A stretch of 64,000 nt of DNA from an uncultured Lachnospiraceae bacterium (GTDB lineage Bacteria > Bacillota > Clostridia > Lachnospirales > Lachnospiraceae), in contig CADAKQ010000009.1 of the NCBI GenBank assembly GCA_902788555.1, positions 1-64,000 on the forward strand, read 5' to 3'. Numbering within the stretch: the first letter of the stretch is position 1; each line of letters opens with the position of its first letter. The notes beneath the pieces were generated by a model. It was not told the origin of the DNA and ran no database searches. It was given only the letters and a program-made list of their open reading frames with translations. A program made the translations under genes and the position numbers. Below are positions 1 through 8,309 of the stretch, piece after piece.

Positions 1-571
1 TACCGGATATATGAAGAAGGTATCGGAAAGACGGGATGAAAATAACGAAGATATTATATATCTTACGATGAAGATACCTAACATCGAGATACGCAGTATC
101 TACACAAATCAAATTAGAGGCTGGTTTGAGAGGCAGGTAAAAAATGAGGACAGGAGTGTACTTCATAAGGCAGTGCTTGATGGAGATACAGATGCTATAG
201 AAAATTATGTGACCGGCCTGCTTGAAAAAAGTATCAGTGTCTTTGATAGCAGCGAATCGTTTTATCATGGCTTTTTCCTGTCACTTCTTTATGGTGTACC
301 TAATTATGCACCGCAGTCAAACAGAGAAGAAGGCGATGGACGCCCGGATATAGTATTATATCCTAACCGACCAAAAGACCCGGCAATCATCTTTGAGATA
401 AAGACGAGAAAGAAGTTCAACGAAATGGAATCAGGGCTTAAGGAAGCGTTTGACCAGATAAAAGATAAGAAGTATGAAGAAGGCGTACTCGAAGACGGAT
501 ATATGGGAGTAAAATCCTACGGAATATGCTTTTGTAAAAAGAGCTGTATCGTGGGTACGTATGACAGATAA
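1..571 (+). CDS. AAA-ATPase-like/PD-(D/E)XK nuclease-domain protein, C-terminal part (5' end outside window)
   Basis: The frame is open from base 2, so the first ATG at base 11 is very probably internal and the gene begins before the window. The visible 189 residues match the end of the widespread AAA-ATPase-like plus DUF1703 family. They start with the linker TGYMKKV and the IPNIEIR segment. A PD-(D/E)XK-like nuclease fold follows, with GDGRPDIVLYP and, after a spacer, IFEIKTRK, which supply the D and E-x-K residues. Members are common accessory genes in gut Clostridia and Bacteroidetes and their role is not settled; a defence or selfish-element role has been suggested. The family assignment is good and the function is open. 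Confidence 0.8.
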   Translation, partial: TGYMKKVSERRDENNEDIIYLTMKIPNIEIRSIYTNQIRGWFERQVKNEDRSVLHKAVLDGDTDAIENYVTGLLEKSISVFDSSESFYHGFFLSLLYGVPNYAPQSNREEGDGRPDIVLYPNRPKDPAIIFEIKTRKKFNEMESGLKEAFDQIKDKKYEEGVLEDGYMGVKSYGICFCKKSCIVGTYDR

Positions 572-675
572 AATCTGACATATAACGTGTATTAAAACTA
601 TAACAAAAATAAATAAATAAATAATAACCTAAACGGATAGAGATGATAGATATATCAAATCTGTTCGTTTTTGTT

Positions 676-722
676 TTGTAAAAATGTAGGTTTTATGTTA
701 TTATAAGTTAGTTAAAACTAAC
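676..722 (+). promoter_or_regulatory. Promoter with 16-bp palindromic operator
   Basis: TTGTAA (676-681), 17 bp, then TATTAT (699-704) form a plausible sigma-A promoter. The perfect palindrome GTTAGTTAAAACTAAC (707-722) starts 2 bp after the -10 box, where a bound repressor would block transcription. The same GTTAG-N6-CTAAC pattern is found at 8190 and 44188. Confidence 0.55.
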
Positions 723-772
723 AAATGTCGTAAAAAATAAAATAAACTCTTAAATACAGGAGGTAGAACCCG

Positions 773-1276
773 ATGCTGGTTACATTGCTTTTAACACTTG
801 GAATGATGGTATTGTTTGTTTTGATGATGGTTGTTGCATCATATTTTATGCCAATGCCTAAGATGGCGGAATTTTTTCCTGAAGACATACAGGAGAGGCT
901 TAAGCCGCGACTTGAAAAATTAACCATGACAAAAAAGCGTGTTGTGGGGATTATACTGTTTTCTCTGATAATGATAGCGATGCTTGGGATATTTGTATAT
1001 GCGGGAATTGACGGAATTAATAACAGATTTAGCTATGGTCAGTTCCTTACAAGATATCTTATTATCGGAATCGGTATCAAGCTTTTTGACATTATCGGCT
1101 TTGATTGGTTTGTAATGACTAAGACACATTTCTTCCAGCATTTCCTTCCGGAGACAGAAGGGTGCGCGGGATGGCACAGCTTTGGATATAATCGTGTGCA
1201 GCAGCTTAAGCAAATCATTATGATTTTGATATGCTGCCCGATATCTGCATTGATTTTTTATCTGATAGGAAGATAA
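773..1276 (+). CDS. Small integral membrane protein of unknown function
   Basis: This is a 167-residue protein with a good ribosome binding site (AGGAGG, about 10 bases before the ATG). Hydrophobic stretches at roughly residues 1-22, 57-80, 90-112 and 146-165 suggest three or four membrane spans. Between the last two lies a polar stretch with several His residues (KTHFFQHF and AGWHSFG), which could bind metal, but that is only a guess. I do not recognise the family. Its promoter carries the GTTAG-N6-CTAAC operator shared with a siderophore-type ABC pair and a copper ATPase, so a role in metal homeostasis is a reasonable inference. It appears to be a single-gene unit ended by the hairpin at 1339. 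Confidence 0.7.
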   Translation: MLVTLLLTLGMMVLFVLMMVVASYFMPMPKMAEFFPEDIQERLKPRLEKLTMTKKRVVGIILFSLIMIAMLGIFVYAGIDGINNRFSYGQFLTRYLIIGIGIKLFDIIGFDWFVMTKTHFFQHFLPETEGCAGWHSFGYNRVQQLKQIIMILICCPISALIFYLIGR

Positions 1277-1338
1277 ATATATCAAATAAAATTGCTGTGC
1301 TCAGAAAATAGAATAATCAGATTAATTTTACTTATGCG

Positions 1339-1380
1339 AAAGCTTCGGATTTAAGATTGATTAATAATCCGGAGCTTTTT
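1339..1380 (+). terminator. Rho-independent terminator
   Basis: A 13-bp stem (1339-1351 with 1366-1378, one G-T pair) is followed by a short T run. It would end the 773 gene. Its right arm contains GGAG, which sits 9 bases before the ATG of the broken flavodoxin at 1384, so terminator and ribosome binding site overlap. Confidence 0.7.
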
Positions 1381-1383
1381 ATA

Positions 1384-1886
1384 ATGATTGTATAAATTCA
1401 AGAAAAGGACAAAACTATGTAAACGGCAGTGTAAAAAATCTTGCAAAGGGTAACACGGAGGTTTGTGCTGAGTTTATCCAAAAGGCAGTTGGCGGAGATT
1501 TATTTGAGATTGAGACAGTAAGAGAGTATAATGCTGATTATATGGTATGTATCGAGGAAGCAAAGAAAGAGCTTCATGAAAATACAAGACCGGAGCTTAA
1601 AAAATATCTCGACAGTATAGCAGATTATGATAATATATTTGTATGCGGACCTTGTTGGTGGGGAACCTTCCCATGTGCAATCTTTTCACAGCTTGAGAAG
1701 CTTGACTGGAATGGAAAGAAGGTTATGCCTCTTATGACACATGAGGGTTCGGGACTGGGTTCATGTGAACGCGACTTAAAGAAGATATGCCAAGGCGCAT
1801 CCTTTGGAAAGGGACTTGCTGTACACGGTGCAGATGCAGGAAGATCCGAAAGCAGCGTAGCATCATGGGCTAAATCTCAGGCGTAA
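1384..1886 (+). pseudogene. Flavodoxin, frameshifted near its start
   Basis: Translation from ATG 1384 gives M-I-V and then a stop (TAA at 1393). Losing that stop needs only one extra base: read as ATG ATT GTA TAx AAT TCA, the frame runs on as SRKGQNYVNG and then through the rest of a flavodoxin to 1886. The FMN-phosphate loop lies at the break. The intact part shows the core GPCWWGTFPCAIFSQLE and THEGSGLG motifs typical of small Clostridial flavodoxins. An internal ATG at 1542 would give only the last 114 residues, without the FMN loop, and is unlikely to be functional. Either this is a recent pseudogene or there is a one-base sequencing error. Confidence 0.75.
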
Positions 1887-1902
1887 ATATATAAATTACA
1901 GA

Positions 1903-1986
1903 GATTCTGACTTTGGATAAAATGTGCTAAGCATAGCGTTAAGTGCCAACGTGCTATGCGTGTACATTTTATCCAAAGTCAGAATC
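1903..1986. repeat. Long hairpin element A (23-bp perfect arms, conserved core)
   Basis: The arms 1903-1925 and 1964-1986 are perfectly complementary over 23 bp. The 38-base centre contains a second stem, GCATAGC (1931-1937) with GCTATGC (1953-1959). The centre resembles, on the other strand, the centre of the element at 42608, although the outer arms are unrelated. It lies between the flavodoxin remnant and the reductase gene, and there is no T run. Confidence 0.85.
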
Positions 1987-2021
1987 CCGTTCACAATATG
2001 TAGATAAAAGGAGGTTACAGG

Positions 2022-3152
2022 ATGGAGAATAGCAAATTTTTTCCTGAAATTCATGGAAATTTCGGTTTTGGTTGTATGAGACTTCCGATGAAGAACGGAA
2101 AGGTCGATTATGATGAATTTATAAGAATGGCAGATGCCTTTGTCGATGCAGGTTTTAATTATTTTGATACGGCTCACGGATATCTCGGAGGACAGTCGGA
2201 GACAGCTATAGGAGATTGTGTGTCTAAAAGATATGACAGAAGCAAATTCCTGCTTACCAATAAACTGACTGATCCGTATTTTCGCTCACAGGAGGACATA
2301 AGACCTTTCTTTGAAAAACAGCTAAAGTGGTGTCAGGTGGATTACTTTGATTTTTATCTGATGCATGCGCAGGATAAGAATAATTATCAGAAGTTTAAGC
2401 GCTGTAAGGCTTATGAAACCGCATATAAATTTAAAGAAGAGGGCCTGATAAAGCATTTTGGAATCTCATTTCACGATAAGGCAGAGGTGCTTGATATGAT
2501 TCTTACCGAGCATCCCGAGGTTGAGATTGTGCAGATTCAGTTTAATTATGTGGATTATGATGATGCTTCGGTTGAGGCTCGTAAGGTATATGAGGTGTGC
2601 GAGAAGCACAATAAACCGGTTATAGTTATGGAGCCTGTAAAGGGCGGAAGTCTGGTCAATCTTCCTGATGATGCAGATAAGATTTTGCGTGAGTTAAATG
2701 GTGGCAGTAACGCCAGCTATGCGATACGTTTTGCGGCGAGCTTCCCTAATATGGCTATGGTGCTTTCAGGCATGAGCAACATGGAGCAGATGCAGGATAA
2801 CATCAGTGCCATGAAGGATTTTAAGCCGCTTGATGATAAGGAAATGGAAGCTGTACATAAGGTCTGCGATATATTTAAGTCGCTTAACCTGATACCTTGT
2901 ACCTCATGTCGTTACTGTATTGAGGAAAATGAGTGTCCGATGGGCATCCGCATACCGGATATGTTTTCTTCGTTAAATGCACACGAAGCATTTCACAATT
3001 GGAATACCGGTTATTATTACAGTAATATCATAACCGGAAACGGACACGGAAAGGCATCGGAGTGTATCAAGTGCGGTAAATGCGAAAGGGTATGTCCGCA
3101 GCATCTCGAGATAAGAAAGCTGCTTGAAAATGTTGCAAAAACGTTTGAATAA
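2022..3152 (+). CDS. Aldo/keto reductase with C-terminal 4Fe-4S ferredoxin domain
   Basis: The protein has 376 residues and starts behind AAAGGAGG. Residues 1-280 form an aldo/keto reductase barrel with the catalytic set D49 and Y54 (FDTAHGY), K81 (TNK) and H115 (LMHA). The C-terminal part carries two cysteine clusters, CTSCRYC...CPMGI at about 293 and CIKCGKCERVCP at about 350, the latter a 4Fe-4S ferredoxin signature. This is the COG1453-type oxidoreductase common in anaerobes, thought to couple carbonyl reduction to a low-potential electron carrier; the substrate is unknown. A cupin gene follows 24 bases later and is likely in the same operon. Confidence 0.9.
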   Translation: MENSKFFPEIHGNFGFGCMRLPMKNGKVDYDEFIRMADAFVDAGFNYFDTAHGYLGGQSETAIGDCVSKRYDRSKFLLTNKLTDPYFRSQEDIRPFFEKQLKWCQVDYFDFYLMHAQDKNNYQKFKRCKAYETAYKFKEEGLIKHFGISFHDKAEVLDMILTEHPEVEIVQIQFNYVDYDDASVEARKVYEVCEKHNKPVIVMEPVKGGSLVNLPDDADKILRELNGGSNASYAIRFAASFPNMAMVLSGMSNMEQMQDNISAMKDFKPLDDKEMEAVHKVCDIFKSLNLIPCTSCRYCIEENECPMGIRIPDMFSSLNAHEAFHNWNTGYYYSNIITGNGHGKASECIKCGKCERVCPQHLEIRKLLENVAKTFE

Positions 3153-3176
3153 AAAGGGATTATGGAGGAATATAAA

Positions 3177-3611
3177 ATGAAATATGACAATAGAGAAGAA
3201 TTTGAAAAGGTTGACGCATTTGGTGTAGGCGCACCAAATGATGGCTTTGCACAGTATTTTGTAGGCAATTCATATCTAAATCCGCTCACGGATTTTGCTA
3301 ATGGAGTGTTCCCACTTTTTAATGTATCCTTTGAGCCGGGCTGTCGCAATAACTGGCACATACATCATGCAGATAAAGGCGGAGGTCAGATACTTATCTG
3401 TACGACCGGTGAGGGCTGGTATCAGGAGGAAGGTAAAGAGGCAAAGGAATTACTTCCCGGAACAGTAATTGTAATCCCTGCAAATGTTAAGCATTGGCAT
3501 GGTGCAAAGAAGGATACATGGTTTTCGCATATAGCTATCGAAGTGCCGGGTGAAAATACAAGCACCGAGTGGTGTGAGGCGGTAGATGCCGATACCTACA
3601 ATGCGTTATAG
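3177..3611 (+). CDS. Cupin-domain protein
   Basis: This 144-residue single-domain cupin carries motif 1 as NNWHIHHADKGGGQ, with the metal-binding His residues, and motif 2 as PANVKHWHGA. I place the start at ATG 3177 because GGAGGA (3164-3169) sits 7 bases before it; an ATG at 3162 lies upstream of that site and would add five residues. Similar cupins often occur next to, or fused with, carboxymuconolactone decarboxylase-like or reductase genes in anaerobes, which fits the preceding aldo/keto reductase. The substrate is unknown. A terminator follows at once. Confidence 0.85.
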   Translation: MKYDNREEFEKVDAFGVGAPNDGFAQYFVGNSYLNPLTDFANGVFPLFNVSFEPGCRNNWHIHHADKGGGQILICTTGEGWYQEEGKEAKELLPGTVIVIPANVKHWHGAKKDTWFSHIAIEVPGENTSTEWCEAVDADTYNAL

Positions 3612-3631
3612 AGTGATGATTATGATAAGAC

Positions 3632-3673
3632 AAAGGATTTAATACGGTTTTTGCCGTATTGAATCCTTTTTTT
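3632..3673 (+). terminator. Rho-independent terminator
   Basis: A 16-bp stem (3632-3647 with about 3654-3669, one G-T pair) with a 6-base loop is followed by a T run. It ends the reductase-cupin operon. Confidence 0.85.
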
Positions 3674-3728
3674 GTATTTTGATGGAAGTTGTCTTGTTAT
3701 GAAAAATAAAATTTTTGAAATAATATAA

Positions 3729-3792
3729 TTGACGTACATTGTTTACGACTTTATAATTAAGTCGTAAGTTAAGTCGTAAGTTAAGTCGTAAG
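3729..3792 (+). promoter_or_regulatory. Strong promoter overlapped by inverted repeat and three 12-bp iterons
   Basis: TTGACG (3729-3734), 17 bp, TATAAT (3752-3757) is a near-consensus sigma-A promoter. TTAAGTCGTAAG is repeated three times back to back (3757-3768, 3769-3780, 3781-3792). The first copy also forms an inverted repeat with TTACGACTT (3742-3750), so the -10 box lies inside a palindrome. The layout implies a cooperative repressor, quite possibly the product of the gene that follows. Confidence 0.75.
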
Positions 3793-3811
3793 AAGGTTAT
3801 GGAGGAGAATT

Positions 3812-5326
3812 ATGGCAATTCCAATTACAATAGAAAAATTATTAACTGAAAATATTGTAGAATGGGCTAGAATTGAGTTCAAGGAAGGCTGGAATCCGGA
3901 AACAACATTAAAAACAATCAGTGCATTTGCAAACGATATTGATAATTGGGGTGGAGGATATATTGTTATTGGTGCAGAAGAAAAAGACGGAAAAGTTGTT
4001 AGACCGGTAAAAGGTATTGAACCCGATTCTGTCGATATGATACAAAAGGAATTACTGAGATACTGTAAATACCTAAAACCGGTTTATATTCCGCAGACAG
4101 AGCCAGTATATTTTGATGGAAAGATGCTTTTGTTGGTATGGTGTCCCGGTGGATATGAAAGACCATATGCGTGTCCAAAATCACCTAATTTAAGAAATAG
4201 TGAAAAGATATATTATATAAGAAAACTTTCTAGTACGATTGAGGCTACTGATATAGATGTAAAAGAATTGATGTCATTGTCACATAATATTCCTTTTGAT
4301 GATAGGATAAATTCAAAGGCAGAAATGAAAGATTTAAAATATCCTATCATAAAGAATTATTTGCAAAATGTAGGTAGTAGTTTACTTGATGATATTGACA
4401 ATATGGATACAGAAAAATTAGCAAGAAATATGAGAATTGCAGATGGTCCACAGGAATATTATAAACCTCTGAATGTTGGAATTTTGTTTTTTAATGACCA
4501 TCCTGAAATGTTTTTTCCCTATAGTCAGATTGAGGTTGTTAATATTCCTGATCCGACAGGTCAGGGAATGGAGGAACGCATTTTTACTGGACCAATAGAT
4601 GAACAGTTACAAAATGCCTTGAATTATATAAAAAATAATGTAATAGCAGAGAAGATTTTTAAAGTTCCCGGGCAAGCAGAGGCGATAAGAGTCAAGAATT
4701 ATAGTTATGAAGCCATTGAAGAATTCCTTTCAAATGCCATTTATCATAAGTCATATCAGATACATGAACCTATTACTGTACGAATCGAAGGAGATAAGAT
4801 AGAAATTACAAGTATACCGGGACCTGATAGGTCTATTTCTGATGATGATATAAGTAAATATCAGATGAGAACCAGAAGATACAGAAACCGTAGAATAGGA
4901 GATTTTCTTAAAGAATTACATCTTGTTGAAGGAAGAAATACAGGTATTCCAACCGCTATAAAAGCGATTAAGGAAAATGGTTCTCCATTACCATTACTTT
5001 TAACAGATGAAGAACGTTCGTTTTTCTCTGTTGTGATTCCGATTCATGATGCATTTATTGGAAAAGAAACAATTAACGATGAAGATAAATCAGGTGAAGG
5101 TGTAGTTACATCTAAACGAAGAAATAAACAGCAGATAAAGGATTGCATATTAGATCTGTTAGATGGAGACAGCATTTCAGCAAATGAACTATATAAAAGA
5201 TTGGGCTATTCAGGCAATGCATCTAAAACATTTAGAAATTGTGTTGAGGAATTAATTTCAGAAGGAAAAATTCATTATATTTCAGATAATATGCAGGCTG
5301 CCAATAATGTGTTGGTTAAGAATTAG
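3812..5326 (+). CDS. AlbA_2 (Schlafen-like) plus GHKL-type ATPase plus winged-helix protein
   Basis: The protein has 504 residues. Residues 10-140 fit the AlbA_2 domain (EFKEGWNPE near the start, GGGYIVIGAEE). Residues 230-410 resemble the HATPase_c_4-type domain of so-called RecG-like transcriptional regulators, with AIEEFLSNAIYHKSY as the N-box helix and VEGRNTGIPTAIKAI later. The last 60 residues look like a winged helix. Such proteins occur widely in prokaryotes as presumed ATP-dependent regulators or defence accessories. The palindrome-plus-iteron promoter just upstream suggests autoregulation. AT content is higher than in the metabolic genes nearby, consistent with transfer. Confidence 0.8.
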   Translation: MAIPITIEKLLTENIVEWARIEFKEGWNPETTLKTISAFANDIDNWGGGYIVIGAEEKDGKVVRPVKGIEPDSVDMIQKELLRYCKYLKPVYIPQTEPVYFDGKMLLLVWCPGGYERPYACPKSPNLRNSEKIYYIRKLSSTIEATDIDVKELMSLSHNIPFDDRINSKAEMKDLKYPIIKNYLQNVGSSLLDDIDNMDTEKLARNMRIADGPQEYYKPLNVGILFFNDHPEMFFPYSQIEVVNIPDPTGQGMEERIFTGPIDEQLQNALNYIKNNVIAEKIFKVPGQAEAIRVKNYSYEAIEEFLSNAIYHKSYQIHEPITVRIEGDKIEITSIPGPDRSISDDDISKYQMRTRRYRNRRIGDFLKELHLVEGRNTGIPTAIKAIKENGSPLPLLLTDEERSFFSVVIPIHDAFIGKETINDEDKSGEGVVTSKRRNKQQIKDCILDLLDGDSISANELYKRLGYSGNASKTFRNCVEELISEGKIHYISDNMQAANNVLVKN

Positions 5327-5372
5327 AAGCATTGAATATGGAAGTAACATATAGCTTTCACTATCAAACCCC

Positions 5373-5773
5373 TCATGCATTAATAAGTTCGTCAAGCTTA
5401 ATACTAAGTATTTTTGCGAGCTGTATGGTGGTTGCAAGATCAGGGGTTCTTACACCGGTTTCCCATCTGTGAACGGTTGGAGGAGTCACATTCAAAAGTT
5501 CTGCAAGCTCATTTCTGGACATGCCACGCAGTTCTCTGTAATATTGAATCCTTTTGCCGATATAACCTTTTCCGGAGAATTCCGCAAGCAGCATCTCTTC
5601 CGGGATATCAGAGATAGGAAATCGCAGATTATCCAGAGCCTTCTCGATTGCCTTCTTGGTAATCGGTTTGAGAAGGAAGGTACTGTGGCATTTGTCTCAT
5701 AGCTTTCAACTGCGTATTTTTCATAACCGGTAATATATATGATATTTGTTCGGGGCTGTTGCACTAAATGCAC
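5373..5773 (-). pseudogene. Response regulator-XRE fusion, truncated and frameshifted
   Basis: The intact reading frame at 5373-5594 gives a 73-residue XRE helix-turn-helix protein. Upstream on the same strand, with no stop, the sequence reads FLLKPITKKAIEKALDNLRF, the end of a receiver domain with its conserved Lys-Pro. One base shift further up (near 5660) gives TNIIYITGYEKYAVESYE, the beta4-alpha4 segment of the same domain. So the HTH is the tail of a receiver-XRE response regulator that has lost its first 70 or so residues and its phosphorylation site. The break at about 5770 abuts a surface-protein fragment on the other strand. The HTH part could still be translated from ATG 5594. Confidence 0.75.
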
Positions 5774-6559
5774 AGCTCCTTTTTATCTGTTTATAAAGGA
5801 ACTGTTGCTTATTCAGTACAGTCACAAAAAAGCGGAAGTACAAATGTTACTTATTTTTCAGTAAATCAGTCAAATGGAGTTCTGACTGCTAAAGCTAATA
5901 CACCTGCCGGTACTTACACAGTGGTGGTTCGAGCAACGGCAGCAGGAAACAGCAATTATAACAGTGGATATAAGGATTCTACTGTGACGGTCACTGTCGG
6001 CAGGCGAACGCTACAGCCACTGCACCGAAAGCTGCAAATAAAACCTATAATGGCTCGTCACAGACGATAGCCAACGCAGGCTCAGCAACAGGCGGAACAA
6101 TATACTATGGTCTTGGAACATCAACGACAAGCAGTCCGTCAACATGGGATACATCTCTACCTTCCAAAACTAATGTCGGAACATATTACATATGGTACAA
6201 GGTGACGGGAGATGGTAATCATAATGATATTGCTGCAACTTATGCGGCAACCGCTACTATAAGTAATGCGACAATAACAGTAAATGCCCCAAATCAGTCT
6301 TATACATTTACTGAAAAGTGGAATCCGGAGAAAGACAAGGTAACCTCCGATATAATGCTTTATGCAAAATGGGAGAAACAAAAGGAAGAAACACCAACAA
6401 CGACAGAAGCGCCTGCGACGAGTAGAAACGCCAAAGTCGGATACACCAAAAGCACCGACAACAGGAGATAAGATGAATATAGGTGTAATAGTTATGCTTA
6501 TGATAGATTCTGTTTTGGCAGGACTTTATCTGACACTTAGAAGACGTTTGATGAAGTAG
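5774..6559 (+). pseudogene. Cell-surface protein remnant with sorting signal, at least two frameshifts
   Basis: Three frames join into one broken protein. The first piece (to about 6000) has an adhesin-type fold with NVTYFSVNQSNGVLTAKANT and TYTVVVRATAAGNSNY. Near 6003 one base is missing, since restoring it gives VGKANATATAPK and an open frame to about 6430. That piece contains NKTYNGSSQTIANAG and an InlB-type repeat ending DIMLYAKW. A second shift near 6430 leads to PTTGDKMN, a hydrophobic span and RRRLMK, a sortase-type tail ending at 6559. There is no start or signal peptide, because the 5' end stops at the junction with the response-regulator remnant. Confidence 0.8.
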
Positions 6560-6599
6560 GTGGGATAATATTAATTTGTAATATCGCAACAAACACACT

Positions 6600-6683
6600 T
6601 TTCGTTCTGAAAAATGTGCTAAAATTAAAAATTTCGTTCCGAAAAATGTTGACACGCCCTTTTGGACGTGTTAACATTTTTTT
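6600..6683 (+). promoter_or_regulatory. Promoter inside an inverted repeat, preceded by paired 18-bp repeats
   Basis: TTGACA (6649-6654), 17 bp, TAACAT (6672-6677) fits a sigma-A promoter, yet both boxes lie in the inverted repeat TGTTGACACG (6647-6656) / CGTGTTAACA (6667-6676), which is followed by seven Ts and could equally be a terminator. Upstream, TTTCGTTCYGAAAAATGT occurs at 6600 and 6632, 32 bp apart (three helical turns), each with an internal TTTCG/CGAAA-type dyad. Confidence 0.55.
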
Positions 6684-6696
6684 GAGGTGAGCGCAT

Positions 6697-8028
6697 ATGG
6701 TTAGAGATTTATATCACAATTTACTTAAGTGGAAAAACGACAGATATAGAAAACCTCTTGTTTTAAAGGGAGCAAGACAGGTTGGAAAAACATATTTAAT
6801 AACTGAATTTGCAAAAAATGAATTTGATAATTACATTATTTTGAATTGTGATAAGGATATAAGGATTAAAGACATATTTGAAAACGGCTACAGGACAGAA
6901 CGTATTATATCTGATATTGAACTTTTGTCCGGAGAAAAAATAATTGCCGGTAAAACGTTAATTTTTATTGACGAGGTTGGAGATGCTCCAAAAGCAATTG
7001 CAAGTTTAAAGTATTTTTGTGAGGATGCGCCTGAATATCATATTATTGTTGCAGGCTCTCTTTTGGGCCTGGCTATTCATAAGGGTGTTTCTTTTCCGGT
7101 AGGTAAGGTTGATGAAATGACCTTGTATCCTATGTCTTTTGATGAATTTGTAAGAGCACATTTGGGTGATGCTCCATATGAAAGATTAAAAACAGGACGA
7201 TTTGATGAGTTTTCAAGTGTAAGAGAATTGTATATTGAAGAACTCAGAATGTATTATTTTCTGGGAGGTATGCCGGAAGTTGTTCAGGGATACTTAAATG
7301 GTCGTGCATTAGATGATTTACGAGATATTCAAAAAAGAATACTTGCGGATTATGCACTAGATATATCAAAGCATGCTGACAAACAGATACTTGGAAGAAT
7401 ACATCAGGTATGGAATTCTATACCACAACAGCTTGCAAAAAATAATAAAAAATTTGTATATGGTGATGTTCAAAAGGGCGGGCGTGCAAAAGACTTTGAA
7501 TTGGCCATTGAATGGTTGATTGATGCAGGAATGATTTATAAGGTTTCAAGGGTTCGTAAGGCAGGAGTTCCCTTAAAATATTATGAAGACTTTTCGGCGT
7601 TCAAGTTATTTATGTTGGATCACGGTCTTATGGGAGCTTTAAGTGATGTGCCCGTGTCTGAGATTCTTTTGAAAAAAAATATCTTTGAGGAATACAAGGG
7701 TACTTTTACTGAACAGTATGTATTTGAACAGCTTAAGTGTGTAATTGATACAGGAATCTTTTATTTTGATAGTGATAATACAAAGCTTGAACTTGATTTT
7801 TTGATTCAGGTTGATAATGGCCTTGTTCCTATCGAGGTCAAGGCTGAAGAAAATTTAAAATCCAAATCGCTTAGACAATTTTTTATAAATTGTCCTGAAT
7901 CAAAACCTGTCAGGGTTTCTATGTCTGATTACAGAAAACAGGATTGGATGATTAATATTCCTTTGTTTATTGTTTCGAGAATTAAAGATATTATTCGATA
8001 TAGTGATTATGATGAAATTATTGAGTGA
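6697..8028 (+). CDS. AAA ATPase with C-terminal DUF4143
   Basis: The protein has 443 residues. The N-terminal AAA domain (AAA_14 type) has Walker A GARQVGKT at 25-32 and Walker B LIFIDEV near 88-94. The C-terminal DUF4143 domain includes the conserved FTEQYVFEQL and the segment LELDFLIQVDNGLVPIEVKAE, which resembles a restriction-endonuclease-like D...E-x-K core. This family is abundant in Bacteroidetes and Firmicutes, often in many copies per genome, and its function is unknown. GAGGTGAG gives a good ribosome binding site. It is a single-gene unit closed by a strong terminator. Confidence 0.9.
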   Translation: MVRDLYHNLLKWKNDRYRKPLVLKGARQVGKTYLITEFAKNEFDNYIILNCDKDIRIKDIFENGYRTERIISDIELLSGEKIIAGKTLIFIDEVGDAPKAIASLKYFCEDAPEYHIIVAGSLLGLAIHKGVSFPVGKVDEMTLYPMSFDEFVRAHLGDAPYERLKTGRFDEFSSVRELYIEELRMYYFLGGMPEVVQGYLNGRALDDLRDIQKRILADYALDISKHADKQILGRIHQVWNSIPQQLAKNNKKFVYGDVQKGGRAKDFELAIEWLIDAGMIYKVSRVRKAGVPLKYYEDFSAFKLFMLDHGLMGALSDVPVSEILLKKNIFEEYKGTFTEQYVFEQLKCVIDTGIFYFDSDNTKLELDFLIQVDNGLVPIEVKAEENLKSKSLRQFFINCPESKPVRVSMSDYRKQDWMINIPLFIVSRIKDIIRYSDYDEIIE

Positions 8029-8106
8029 ATTAAAATATTATTGAAAATATTATAGATATATCAACTAATTTTTCAATAAGGGTTAAGTTTAATTTCTATT
8101 TTTTAC

Positions 8107-8147
8107 AGAGCCGGACAATCAAAAAAATGATTATCCGGCTCTTTTTC
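8107..8147 (+). terminator. Rho-independent terminator
   Basis: A 15-bp stem (8107-8121 with 8128-8142, one mismatch-like G-T or C-T position) with an A-rich loop is followed by five Ts. Confidence 0.85.
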
Positions 8148-8149
8148 TA

Positions 8150-8206
8150 TGGAAATTTTTATATAGATGTGGTAGAATGTCTAATTGTGGTTAGATTAAA
8201 CTAACC
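8150..8206 (+). promoter_or_regulatory. Promoter with GTTAG-N6-CTAAC operator upstream of ABC pair
   Basis: TGGAAA (8150-8155), 17 bp, TAGAAT (8173-8178) with a TG extension at 8170-8171 forms a plausible extended -10 promoter. The palindrome GGTTAGATTAAACTAACC covers 8189-8206 and therefore sits over the likely start of transcription. A further CTAACT half-site follows directly. The 16-bp core matches the sites at 707 and 44188. Confidence 0.6.
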
Positions 8207-8309
8207 TAACTAATAAATGCTATATATAAGTTAAATGTGAAAACCTATGAGTTTCTTTCACAAGCTTATAAAAATAGTTAATTTAAATAATATATAAGGA
8301 GGATTCAAA

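Noticed and set aside
8189-8206. Classical DtxR/IdeR iron box
   Set aside because: GGTTAG and CTAACC are present, but the spacing differs from the 19-bp DtxR consensus, so I keep the regulator open.
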